This document shows, piece by piece, positions 13,230 through 23,892 of a stretch of 64,000 bases of DNA (the stretch's first letter is position 1; each line of letters starts with the position of its first letter). Source of the stretch: Annona cherimola (taxonomy: Eukaryota; Streptophyta; Magnoliopsida; Magnoliales; Annonaceae); assembly GCA_030490835.1 (NCBI GenBank), contig CM059975.1:48537174-48601173 (forward strand), read 5' to 3'. Below the pieces are notes generated by a model. It was not told the origin of the DNA, did no database searches, and saw only the letters and a list, made by a program, of their open reading frames with translations. The translations under genes were made by a program, and so were the position numbers.

Positions 13230-14258
13230 GCCCTCCTTATGTCTTGATCGGACACTTTGAGGCAATATGTCCCACTTGATCACAATTGAATCACTTTATC
13301 TCCCTTGCCTCAATAACTTGAGAATTCCTTGCCACATGGCCAGCTTGTCCACATTTATGACATCAATTTAATCCCCTTAAACATTCACCAAAGTGACATT
13401 TTTGACAATTTCCACAAATTGGAGGACCTATTATGGTATAGTTTGATTTCCTCTTTCTTGTCACAGCTTTCTTGCTTCTTTCCTTCCTTGCACCAAGTTC
13501 CTTGGTTTTAGGGTCAAGTTGTCCTTGCCCTGTTGTAATTGTGCAACCTCAACATGTGTTATACTTTGAAGTCCTGCTATGAGGTATTCCTTATCAAATT
13601 CTTCGATAAAAGTTTGCCATGTTACCTTCTTTGGTTGTGGCATAATGCCTATTAGAGTCTCCCACCATCCATAAGCATCCCCAATCAATAATTGGGCGGC
13701 GCATAAAACTTTCTGATCATCACTACATGAAAAAATTTAAAGCAACTTTTTAATTTCAGTCATCCACTACTTAGCCTGAATGGGGTCTAATTCACCTGAG
13801 AACTTAGGTGGACACTAAGCTAGAAAGGCGTTGATAACCTTCCCATCTGCTTCTATCGTATTGTTATCAATCCTTAAGGTTCTGGTACTAGGTTAGGAAT
13901 CATCACCTGTACCGGCCTATCTCTTTCATTCCCTTCTAATTGATTCTGTTGGGTTCTTTTCCATAGATCTTGTATTACTTCTACTTCTTGGGCGGCCAAA
14001 TCTCGGGTGGCCTACTGCATGGCTTCTTTTACAGCCACATTTATCTTTTCTCCTATTAATTCTAGTGGCAGCACCTTCAACCTTTGACTTAGGGCTTATA
14101 TTTACCTATTTTTGACAAGTCTTTGGCTTTGGTTGTCTTCTCTGCCTTGGTCGCTTAAATTTGTTACTAGCTTCTCCTACTTCCTGTTGACTTATAGATT
14201 CATGATTCACAACTGCCTTCCCCTTGTTCAGCTTAGCTTTTGCTCTGGTGATAGGCAT
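13230..14258 (-). pseudogene. Gypsy H gag remnant
   Basis: Minus-strand Ty3/gypsy Gag. The ATG at 14256-14258 begins MPITRAKAKLNKGK. Next comes a Retrotrans_gag (PF03732-like) core: 13800-13690 reads as PPKFSGELDPIQAK then, after a stop, WMTEIKKLL, and 13688-13461 contains AYGWWETLIGIMPQPKKVTW and EEFDKEYL. Two zinc-knuckle segments follow: one near 13420-13320 with CGNCQKCHFGEC and CHKCGQAGHVAR, and one near 13290-13250 with CDQVGHIASKCP, whose first Cys codon is now TGA. Several stops and frame changes make it non-functional. Lineage is inferred as chromovirus (Tekay/Del-like) from gag and the LTR style. Confidence 0.8.
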
Positions 14259-14636
14259 GTTGCTTTCTACATATGTAAAAAAGATGTTAATATCATCACT
14301 TATTATAAAACAATTCATATCATATATAGTCAATTATATTAACTAGAAAGGTCGCTGACCTTTCCGTTACACATGCACTTATCATATGAATAAAATCAAG
14401 TGCACTTGTATCTGAATAATATCTTTTCATCCAAACATCATAATTCATTTATTATCTTAAAATCTAAAAGGAAATTTTTTCTACCTTTCTCATTTCCATC
14501 CTCACCTTTCATCGTGTAAGGTTGCTTTTCTTACACATTCAGATTATATTTGCACAATCTGTTATTTTATCATAAACATAAACCCTAAATCGATAAGCAT
14601 CAGCATCTAGGTGCTGCCCAAGTGGCGCCACGGTGT
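14259..14636 (-). other. H leader, with a perfect hairpin
   Basis: Untranslated leader of H between gag and the primer site, interrupted by element C after 14636 and resuming at 44492. At 14346-14364 the arms GAAAGGTC and GACCTTTC (8 bp, 3-base loop) form a perfect hairpin about 90 nt upstream of the gag ATG in the RNA. The last five bases GGTGT are the left target duplication of C. Confidence 0.55.
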
Positions 14637-14866
14637 TGACGAGCTGCATATATGTCTTTTAAAATGCTCGTTTAAATGCAAGTATACATGCAGATCAAGT
14701 AATAAAGAGTGAGTAGAGTATCGTTCCTACAAGGATTGTGTTAAATGGATTAGCATCATAAATTTCAATTGTCTAAGTGAATTGGCAAAATGAAGGAGAA
14801 GTTGTATCAAAGAACTGAATTAAACTAAACTATGAAAACAGTAAATAACCAAGGTAGGGTGGATAT
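14637..14866 (-). repeat. C 3' LTR, outer part
   Basis: Begins TGACGAGCTGC and aligns with 30339-30567 of the 5' LTR, including the shared stretch with AGAGTGAGTAGAGTATCG. It is interrupted at 14866 by copia B. About 330 bp that should follow are missing on the far side of B (equivalent to 30568-30736 plus 43276-43440), so a deletion accompanied or followed the insertion. Confidence 0.85.
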
Positions 14867-14997
14867 TGTTGGAAATATGTGGAAAATAAGCCAAGTCTAT
14901 GTTTTGATGATTAACAAATCAATTTGAGTAAGTTTTGGTTACTAACATGTTTGTGGAAATGACTTAAGGTTATAAATTTGAAGAATATGAAGCATGG

Positions 14998-15470
14998 CAA
15001 GTCAAGTCGATTTCCAAGTCGACTCAGGCTTCGACTTAGGCCAACTCGATCCCCAAGTCGATTCAAGAAGCGACTTCAAGACGTCATTCCCTTCCAGAGT
15101 TGAAATTGAGAATGAGAGGTGCCGAAGTCGCATCCCAAGTCGATTTCGCTTGCGACTTGGGTGAAGTCGCAGACCAAGTCGACTCCAGCATCGACTTCGA
15201 AACGTCATTTCCTTCCAGAGTTGAAATCAAGAACGAGAACTGTCAAAGTCGCATCCCAAGTCGACTCCGCTTGCGACTTGAGGTGAAGTTGTAGACCAAG
15301 TCGACTCCAGTCGCGACTTGGAGGCGTCATTTCTGTCCAGAGTTGAAATCGAGGAACAAAGCTGCCGAAGTCGGAGACGAAGTCGACTCCGCATGTGACA
15401 TGGGTGAAGTCGCAGACCAAGTCGACTCTTGTATCGACTTCAGTTGGACAAGGTAGAAACTTCAGAAGCC
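14998..15470 (+). repeat. Four tandem 121-bp units with AAGTCGACTC dyads
   Basis: Units start near 14998, 15119, 15240 and 15361. Each has the order GAAGTCGCAT, AAGTCGACTC, TTGCGACTTGGGTGAAGTCG, another AAGTCGACTC, then a spacer with CCAGAGTTGAAATCGAG. GTCGAC is self-complementary, and the flanking GTCGCA/TGCGAC words are inverted relative to each other, so every unit is a nested dyad. They occupy U3, upstream of the TATA box, where enhancers lie. Function is inferred. Confidence 0.8.
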
Positions 15471-15965
15471 AAATCGGTGATTAGATCGATTTCAAGATAG
15501 AACTTGAGTCAAGTTGAAGATCAAGTCGACTTCGATGTTCGACTTGGAACATATGAAGACTAATCCAAGTTCAAAGAAAGCAAGGTGCATGAATTCAACT
15601 ATTCTAATAAAAATATTGGACTTGTTCATGAATACAAAAGATTCAAGACTCAAGGACTCAAGGTTTGCAAATCATGGAGCTAAAAGACATCAAGCTAGAA
15701 TGACAACACAGTGGTCCAAAGACATATAAATCAAGGAAGAACAACCAAACATGAAGAAACTCAAGCAAGCAAAGCATTTCAAGGATTTCAAGTTCGTCAA
15801 GCAAGCTGCCGAGGTGAAGTCGCACCCGAAGTCGACTCCACCTGCGACTTGGGTCAAGTCGAGGACCAAGTCGACCCAAACTGGGACTTGAAGAAGTTGT
15901 GAACAGGCGAAGTCGCACCCGAAGTCGACTCCACCTGCGACTTGGGTCGCAACGGTCTGAAAATT

Positions 15966-16035
15966 TTTGAATGTTGGCGCATTAAATGCGCGCCACCTAC
16001 CTCCAAACATTCGGATTCCCTTCACAATTATAAAA
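15966..16035 (+). promoter_or_regulatory. Copia B 5' LTR promoter: nested palindrome and TATA box
   Basis: TATAAAA at 16029-16035. Upstream, an inner palindrome GCGCATTAAATGCGC (15977-15991) lies inside outer arms GAATGTT and AACATTC. The 3' LTR has the same design with outer arms GAACGTT and AACGTTC, so both arms changed together here. Transcription would start about 25-35 bp beyond TATA, inside the LTR. Confidence 0.7.
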
Positions 16036-16716
16036 GGCAATCAATATGAACGAGGAGGAGAGTAGAGAATTCATTAAGTGAGCATAACTCCCATCTTTAA
16101 GAGCTTAAAGTGTTCAAGCCAAATTTTAGAAGAAGAACCTTGCTTCAAATTGCTAAGAGCTGCTTGCTGAATCTCTAAGCCTACACTACAAGTTCTTCTC
16201 TGCACCAAATCTGCGTCTACACAATAGTAACGCGTAGATACTTTCTTTTGATATTACTTGTTGTATTAAACTTGTTTTAGCTTGGGTAACTAAGAACAAG
16301 TGCAAGCAAAGTAGTGTATGATTGGAGTGGAACTCGTCACCTACTTGTGCTGTGTATTGTTGATGCCCCCTAGAGCTAGAATCTAGAAGAGAGCAGAGGC
16401 TCTGGTTGTATATGCCCCCTAGAGCTAGAATCTAGAAGAGAGTGGAGACTCTAGTTGTATTCGCGGAATACATAGTGGAACCCAAGTCACAAGGGGTGTG
16501 AGCTTGGAAGAGTGGAGTAGGGAGGTTGCCCGAACCACTATAAAATCTTGTGTGTTCATTTTTGTTTCTGCTCTTTACATTATTGCTCTCAATTTGTTTC
16601 TTCATAAAGGGGACTAGATTAATCCAGGGTAAAGTTTTTGTTTAAGTTGTTAATTTTTAAATACACAATTCTCCCCTCCCCTCTTAGGTAACTGCCATTA
16701 ACTTGGGACCAACAAG

Positions 16717-16728
16717 TGGTATCAGAGC
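16717..16728 (+). other. Copia B primer binding site
   Basis: TGGTATCAGAGC, complementary to the 3' end of initiator tRNA-Met, two bases after the 5' LTR. Confidence 0.92.
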
Positions 16729-16762
16729 AGGTCTTTGAGTTATACCAAAGAGATCTTTTAAT

Positions 16763-18633
16763 ACGGCATCACAATCGACTTTCGTTCCCGCATTTGCCGA
16801 AGGCCAATCTTTTACTAGGCCACCATTGTTTGATGGGAACAATTTCGGCTATTAGTGGCTTCGTATGAAGCAACTCATCATGGCTACAGATATGGATTCT
16901 TGGATTGTAATCCAAGACGGTGTAACCTTGCCTATTGATGAAAGAGCTTCCAAATGGACCGATGAGGAAGTGAAAACTGTTAAGAGCAACGCCAAGGCTA
17001 TGAATTTTTTATTTTGTGCTCTTACCGCTTCCGAATATGATAGAGTATCATCTTGTTTAACTGCAAAAGAGATATGGGATACATTAACATCTATCTATGA
17101 AGGAACTTCTCAAGTCCAAGGGACAAGGAGAAACATTCTGATTGGAGAGCTGAAAAGTTTTAGAATGCTAGAAACAGAAAATATTTCTGAAATGTTTGCA
17201 AGATTCTCTAAAATTACTAATGCTTTGAAAGGTCTTGGAAAAGCTATCTCTGAATCTGAACAGGTCATGAAGATCTTAAGAGCTCTACCGGAATCTTGGA
17301 CTCCAAAAATTACTGCGATAGAAGAAGCAAAGGACCTCAATACGCTGAAGCTAGAAGACCTTATTAGCTTATTAATGTCACATGAGCTAATTAAGAAAAA
17401 AAATGAAGATCATCACAAAGGAAAGAGAGCAATTGCACTAAGAGTCACTCATAATTCGGATGAGTCCACCTCCTCATCTCACAAGGATGATGAAGACATT
17501 GCTCTACTCACTCGCAAATTTCGAAAGTTTGTGAGAAAAGAAAAGAACTTCAAAGACTTCAAAGAAAGACCACGAAGAGAGAAAAAAGAAGGAGGTCACA
17601 AAGTGCTATAGATGTGGCGGTATGGGACATATGCAAGCTCAATGTCTTACACCGGAAGAAAAATCAAAGGATCATCAAGAGAGGAAGGAAGGATATGAAA
17701 GCAGAAAATTTCAAAGGCCGAAAGGAAAGGAATGTATGTGAATGAAGAAACTTCATCAATAAGTAGTTCCTCAATCGATGATTTTGATGCGGCAAATTGT
17801 GCAAGAATATGCTGCATGGCGCGGATTGAGCAAGAAGAAGATTTGTTGTGTTTAAACACAACGAAAGTTTTGGAAGAGCAAACCACCTCAACCAAGTACA
17901 CAAGTAATGAAGAGGTAACTTCCAAATTTTACTATTCTCAATCTACTCACTCTTCTATTCAAGAATGTCTCAAATGTGCTGAATTAGAAGAATTACAACA
18001 TGCATATGATTCATTATATGAGGAAATCAAAAAACTAGAAAATAAGTTATCATTAAAGAGACAACAATGCAATTCCATTATTATTGTAAATGGAAAACTA
18101 GCTGAAAGTACATCAAAACTGAAAGATGAAAATGAATTGCTTTTGAAAGAAGTAGAGAAATTGAAAAAGGAGAATGAATCCTTAAATGAATCATTAGCTA
18201 AATTCTCTAATCCAGGAGAAAATGTAAAAATATTTCCGAACATGACCTCTTAAATAAATAAAAGAGGTCTTGGATACTCCACATTTGAGCAAAGAGAAAG
18301 TGGCAATCGAATGTGCCAATACTTGGGAAACATCAAACCAAAACTGCACCTATCCACAAGCCCAAAGGGAAACATACTACGTGGACTAGAAGGCCAATTA
18401 TTGAATCAATACATACTTGGAGGCCTACTCCTAGATTACCAATGGCTTGCAATTTTTGTAATAAGATGGGTCATAAAGTCTATAAATGTAATTTTAAGAA
18501 ATTATATGACCATGGTGCAAAATTAGTTTGGGTTTCAAGAAACACGAGATTTGGGCTTTCTAAATTAGAAAAACAAAGATTAAATCAGATTACTAACCCA
18601 AATTGACCCATAAAATGGGTACCAAAGAGATAA
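16763..18633 (+). pseudogene. Copia B gag
   Basis: Structural Gag. The start codon is mutated (ACG at 16763-16765; intact ATG in the tandem copy at 23858). TGG to TAG at 16853. The longest open piece, 16865-17611, is the UBN2-type domain (EIWDTLTSIYEGTSQVQGT). After a frameshift near 17600 comes the CCHC knuckle (about 17607-17648). The piece 17732-18253 holds a Ser/Asp-rich linker and a coiled coil (heptads around LLKEVEKLKKENESLNESL). The final part, to VPKR and TAA at 18631-18633, contains a second knuckle-like CNFCNKMGHKVYKC near 18451. A TGA interrupts it at 18604. Non-functional, but all gag landmarks are recognisable. Confidence 0.88.
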
Positions 18634-21600
18634 GATTTATTTGCTCATTTTTCAGATATGTTTCAAAGCAAAGGCAAGCAACGTTTGGTTCATGGATAGC
18701 GGTTGCTTCAGGCATATGACCGGTGAAAGAAGTTTATTTCATAAACTCAAGCCTTGCAACGATGGAATTGTTGCCTTTGGAAATAATGAAAAAGGTAAAA
18801 TCAAAGGTAAAGGAAATATTTATAGTATTTCAAATGCATGTATGGAAGATGTATTATTTGTTGAAGGACACAAGCACAATTTAATAAGTATTAGCTAATT
18901 ATGTGACAAAGGGTACAAGGTTGTGTTTGAATCATCTATATGTAATGTATTTGATGGAGAACATATCATGTTTAGCAAAAAAAGACATGGAAATATATAT
19001 TTGGTTTCACTGAATGAACTAGATGGTCAATGTCTAATGGCCATTGACAATGATCCATGGGTTTGGCATAAGAGGCTTGGGCATATAAACATGACAAATA
19101 TAAAGACCCTATGGAAGAAGAGTTTGGTAGAAGGATTGCCTAAATTGAAATATGACAAAGATAAAATTTGCAAGGCATGTCAATTGTCAAAACAACCTAA
19201 AATGCCTTTCTCTACCAAAAAGGAGATTTCCACTACTAGGCCACTTGAATCGCTACAAATGGATCTATATGGGCCATCCGACATTTTAACCATTGGTGGA
19301 AAGAAATATGTGTTTGTAATAGTTGATAATTTTTCAAGATTCACATGTGTAATTCTCTTAGCTAGCAAAGATGAAGCCTTCTCTATATTTGCAACTTTTG
19401 TCAATTTGGTGCAAAATGAAAAACAAAATACTATTATGACCATAAGAAGTGATCATGGTGGTGAATTTGAAAATAAATGATTCATAGAATTATGCAATGA
19501 AAAAGGAATTATCACACATTTTCTGCACCAAGAACTTCACAACAAAATGGAGTGGTTGAAAGGAAAAATAGAACCATACAAGAGATGGCTAGAACAATGC
19601 TAAATGAGAGTAAATTATCCAAGAAATTCTGGGGTGAAGCTGTAAGTACAGCTTGTCATGTGTTGAACCGAGTTACCATTTGAGCAATCTTGAAAAAGAC
19701 CCCATATGAGCTATGGAAAGGTAGAAAACCAAATATTTCATATTTTCATGCCTTTGGTTGCACATGTTATGTTTTGAACAATGGAAAAACCAACTTGGGA
19801 AAATTGGATGCTAAAAGTGATGAGGCAATATTCCTTGGTTACTCATCAAATAGCAAAGCATATAGAGTCTTCAATAAAAGAAACCAAGTTGTAGAATAGT
19901 CAATACATGTTGTTTTTGATGAATGTAACCCATGCTCCAAAAGAAAAGATGATTTAAGTGATGCAGATGATGTTATAAGCAATCTTGAAAAACTGCATTT
20001 GGAGAAGCAAGAAGAATCCATGGAGGAAAGGGTAAGTGAAGGTAATAATTCCTATAAACCTCCAACTGATTTAAAGTTCAAAAATGACCATCCAATTGAA
20101 CAAGTTATAGGGAATGTTTATGAAGGTGTAAAGACTAGAAGGTCAAAACAAAATGTTTGTGGACAATACACCTTTATATCCAAAATTGAACTATCCACTA
20201 TTGATCAAGCTCCTGATGATGAAAACTGAATCATAGCAATGCAAGAAGAGCTAAATTAATTTGAAAGAAACTAAGTTTGGCATCTTGTTCCAAGACCAAA
20301 AGATTGTACTGTCATTGGCACAAAGTGGGTCTTTAGGAACAAATTAGATGAAAGTGGACTTGTAGTGAGAAACAAAGCTAGACTTGTGGCAAAGGGATAC
20401 TCAAAGAAGAAGGAATAGATTTTGAGGAATCCTATGCCCCGGTTGCTAGATTAGAAGCTATTCGCATTTTACTAGCTTTTGCATCTCACATGAACTTTAA
20501 ATTGTTTCAAATGGATGTTAAAAGTGCATTCTTGAATGGATATATAAATGAAGAGGTGTATGTTGAACAACTACCTGGATTTGAGGAGAAAGATCAAGCT
20601 AAATTTGTATACAAATTAACCAAAGCATTATATGGATTAAAACAAGTTCCAAGAGCTTGGTATGAAAGATTAAGCAAATTTCTGATTGATCATGACTTTC
20701 AAAAGGGAAAGGTAGACACCACTTTGTTTATCAAGTATAAAGAAAAAGATATATTGATTATTCAAATTTATGTTGATGACATTATTTTTGGTGCTACTAA
20801 TGAGATTCTTTGTCAAGAATTTTCTGAGCTTATGCAGAAAGAATTTGAGATGAGTATGATGGGGGAGCTAAATTTCTTCCTTGGACTACAAATCAAGCAA
20901 TTAAATGAAGGGATTTTCATCAATCAGTCCAAGTATATCAAAGAAATGTTGAAGAAGTTTGGCATGGAAAATAGCAAAGGGGCAAACACGCCTATGAGCT
21001 CAACAATTAAAATTGACAAAGATGAGAAAGGAAAAATAATTGATTTAAAATTATATAGAAGCATGATAGGTTCTTTATTATATTTAACCGCTTCTAGACC
21101 TGATATATTGTTTAGTGTGTGTATGTGCTCTAGATTTCAATCATGTCCAAAAGAATCACACTTGGTAGCTGTAAAAAGAATTTTCAGATATTTAGTAGAC
21201 ACTACCAACATAGGACTTTGGTATCCAAAGGGCTCTAATTTTGATCTAATCGGCTACTCGGATGCGGATTTTACCGGTTACAAAGTAGATAGAAAAAGCA
21301 CTAGTGGAACATGTCAATTTCTTGGGAACATGTTGGTTTCATGGTTTTCAAGAAAACAAACTAGTGTTGCTCTATCTACGGCAGAAGCCGAATATATTGC
21401 CGCCTGGAGCTGTTGTGCCCAATTGCTTTGGATGAAACAACAACTTAGGGACTATGACATGGATTTTAAAGATATACCTATTAAATGTGATAATACAAGT
21501 GCCATATGTTTAACTAAAAATCCAGTATTGCATTTTAGAACCAAATATATAGACCTTAGACATCATTTTATTAGAGAACATGCAGAAAATCATGACATAT

Positions 21601-21713
21601 GTTTGGAATATGTAAGAACAGAAGATCAAATTGCAGATATATTCACTAAACCTCAAGCAAAAGAACCATTTTATAAAATTAGAAATGATATGAGAATGCT
21701 TGAATTAACTTAG
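18614..21713 (+). pseudogene. Copia B pol (protease, integrase, RT, RNase H)
   Basis: In the +1 frame relative to gag, opening just after a TAA at 18611-18613. Order: aspartic protease with MDSGCFRHMTG (about 18691); pre-integrase zinc domain with WVWHKRLGH and CKACQLSKQ; integrase core with the first catalytic Asp in LQMDLYGP, the second in RSDHGGEFEN, and Glu near QQNGVVERK; RT with [20 protein letters not shown] and YVDD at about 20770; RNase H with YSDADFTGYKVDRKSTSG and STAEAEYIAA; stop at 21711-21713. The RT-RNase H half (20490-21713) is open over 407 codons. The N-terminal half has stops at 18896, 19478, 19681, 19898, 20227, 20258 and 20273 and frame changes near 19510 and 20400. Confidence 0.92.
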
Positions 21714-22016
21714 CAAAGCACAGGTTGAGGGGGAGCAACCCCACCATTCTCATAAAATGTTACTACTCTATCTCAATTTTTTGATACATTGACAAAAAGG
21801 GGGAGAAGAGATCGGAATTTGAGTCTAAGTGGCTTTGAGAAGAGATCGTGATTTGAGTCTAAGTTTTTATGACTGGTTTTAAGTTTTTTGTTTGAATGTT
21901 TTTTGATTGTTTGCATGAGTATGTTAAAAACTTCAAAATGCAAAATTGGCATGTTTTTAAGACATTAAAAGGTATACACTCAAATCAGTTTTGTCAATCA
22001 TCAAAAAGGGGGAGAT
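21714..22016 (+). other. Copia B post-pol region with three GGGGGAG polypurine tracts
   Basis: Three tracts: GAGGGGGAGC near 21728, AAAAAGGGGGAG at 21794-21805 and AAAAAGGGGGAG just before the 3' LTR (about 22004-22015). Repeated polypurine tracts upstream of the 3' LTR are a known Sirevirus trait. The last abuts the LTR and is the likely plus-strand primer. No extra ORF fits in these 300 bp, unlike copia F. Confidence 0.8.
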
Positions 22017-23809
22017 TGTGGAAATATGTGGAAAATAAGCCAAGTCTATGTTTTGATGATTAACAAATCAATTTGAGTAAGTTTTGGTTACTAACATGTT
22101 TGTGGAAATGACTTAAGGTTATAAATTAGAAGAATATGAAGCATGGCAAGTAAAGTCAATTGCCAAGTCGACTCAGGCTTCGACTTAGGCAAAGTCGATC
22201 CCCAAGTCGACTCAAGAAGCGACTTCAAGACGTTATTCCCTTCCAGAGTTGAAATCGAGAATGAGAGGTGCCGAAGTCGCATCCCAAGTCGACTCCGCTC
22301 GCGACTTGGGTGAAGTCGCAGACCAAGTCGACTCCAGCATCGACTTCGAAATGTCATTTCCTTCCAGATTTGAAATCGAGAACAAGAACTGCCGAAGTCG
22401 CATCCCAAGTCGACTCCGCTTGCGACTTGAGGTTAAGTTACAGACCAAGTCGACTCCAGTCGCGACTTGGAGGCGTCATTTCTGTCCAGAGTTGAAATCG
22501 AGGAACAGAGCTGCCGAAGTCGGAGACGAAGTCAACTCCTCATGCGACTTGGGTGAAGTCGCAGACCAAGTCGACTCCAGTATCGAATTCAGTTGGACAG
22601 GGCAGAAACTTCAGAAGCCAAATCGGGGATTAGATCGATTTCAAGGTAGAACTTGAGTCAAGTTGAAGATCAAGTCGACTTCGATGTTCGACTTGGAACA
22701 TATGAAGACTAATCCAAGTCCAAAGAAAGCAAGGGGCATGAATTCAACTATTCTAATCAAAATATTGGACTTGTTTATGAATACAAAAGATTCAAGACTC
22801 AAGGACTCAAGGTTTGCAAATCATGGAGCTAAAAGACATCAAGCTAGAATGACAACACAGTGGTCCAAAGACATATAAATCAAGGAAGAACAACCAAACA
22901 TGAAGAAACTCAAGCAAGCAAAGCATTTCAAGGATTTCAAGTTCGTCAAGCAAGCTGCCAAGGTGAAGTAGCACCCGAAGTCGACTCCATCTACGACTTG
23001 GGCGAAGTCGCACCCGAAGTCGACTCCACTTGCGACTTGGGTCGCAATGGTCGGAAAATTTTCGAACGTTGGCGCATTAAATGCGCGCCACTTACCTGCA
23101 AACGTTCGGATTCCCTCCACAATTATAAAAGGCAATCAATATGAATGAGGAGGAGAGCTAAGAATTCATTAAGTGGGCATAACTCCCATCTTTAAGAGCT
23201 TCAAGTGTTCAAGCCAATTTTTAGAAGAAGAACCTTGCTTCAAACTGCCAAGAGCTGCTTACTGAATCTCTAAGCCTACATTACAAGTTCTTCAATGCAC
23301 CAAATCTGCGTCTACACAACAGTAGCGGGTAGATACTTTGTTTTGTTATTACTTGTTGTATTGAACTTGTTTTAGCTTAGGTAGCTAAGAACAAGTGTAA
23401 GCAAAGTAGTGTGTGATTGGAGTGGAACTCGTCACCTACTTGTGCTGTGTATTGTTGATGCTCCCTAGAGCTAGAATCTAGAAGATAGCAGAGGCTCTGG
23501 TTGTATATGCCCCATAGAGCTAGAATCTAGAAGAGAGTAGAGACTCTAGTTGTATTCGCGGAATACATAGTGGAAGCCAAGTCACAAGGGGTGTGAGCTT
23601 GGAAGAGTGGAGTAGGGAGGTTGCCCGAACCGCTATAAAATCTTGTGTGTTCATTTTTGTTTCTGCTCTTTAAATTATTGCTCTCATTTTGTTTTTTCAT
23701 AAAGGGGACTAGATTAATCCGAGGTAAAGTTTCTGTTTAAGTTGCAAATTTTTAAATACCCAATTCACCCCTCCCCTCTTGGATAACTGCCATTAACTCG
23801 GGACCAACA
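22017..23809 (+). repeat. Copia B 3' LTR
   Basis: 1793 bp, TGTGGAAATATG (one T lost from TGTTGG) to GGGACCAACA. It has the same 121-bp units (about 22140-22600). The second AGTCGACTC cluster (22965-23045) is shorter than in the 5' LTR. The promoter dyad has outer arms TCGAACGTT (23062-23070) and AACGTTCGGA (23101-23110) around an inner GCGCATTAAATGCGC, with TATAAAA at 23124-23130. An internal block with AGCTAGAATCTAG is duplicated near 23465-23545. Confidence 0.9.
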
Positions 23810-23890
23810 AGTGGTATCAGAGCAGGTCTTTGAGTTATACTAAAGAGATCTTTTAATATGGCATCCCAATCGACTTCCGTTCCCGCATTA
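23810..23890 (+). other. Second primer site and gag start after the 3' LTR
   Basis: TGGTATCAGAGC at 23812-23823 and an intact gag ATG at 23858, reading MASQSTSVPA before element C resumes. It is the first 80 bp of another copia internal region. This makes copia B a truncated tandem, most simply from unequal recombination between LTRs of two copies. Confidence 0.85.
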
Positions 23891-23892
23891 GA

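Larger units (their letters stand above)
14867..16714 (+). repeat. Copia B 5' LTR
   Basis: 1848 bp from TGTTGGAAATATG to GGGACCAACA. The first half carries four tandem units of about 121 bp rich in AAGTCGACTC (see 14998-15470), then another cluster at 15785-15950. The promoter region is at 15966-16035. The rest (16040-16714) is presumed R/U5, with a duplicated 60-bp block carrying CCCTAGAGCTAGAATCTAG at 16370-16450. Confidence 0.9.
14867..23890 (+). mobile_element. Copia B, Sirevirus-like, LTR-internal-LTR plus start of a second internal region
   Basis: Plus-strand copia element: 5' LTR 14867-16714, gag and pol 16763-21713, polypurine tracts, 3' LTR 22017-23809. Unusually, the 3' LTR is followed by another tRNA-Met primer site and gag ATG (23810-23890) before C sequence resumes. 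This means a tandem (LTR-int-LTR-int) arrangement that was then cut. The left flank GATAT (14862-14866) has no partner on the right, consistent with that deletion. The 5' and 3' LTRs differ by roughly 4 percent over the first 245 bp by eye, and the 3' copy lacks part of the 15860-15905 repeats. Confidence 0.9.

Noticed and set aside
16717..16728. tRNA-Met-like words as tRNA gene fragments
   Set aside because: Only the 12-18 bases of the primer site, always two to five bases inside an LTR.
22249..22656. 135-codon frame through the copia B 3' LTR
   Set aside because: Repeats of SQVDS/DLGEVADQVDS come from the 121-bp DNA units. The frame is not kept between the two LTRs.
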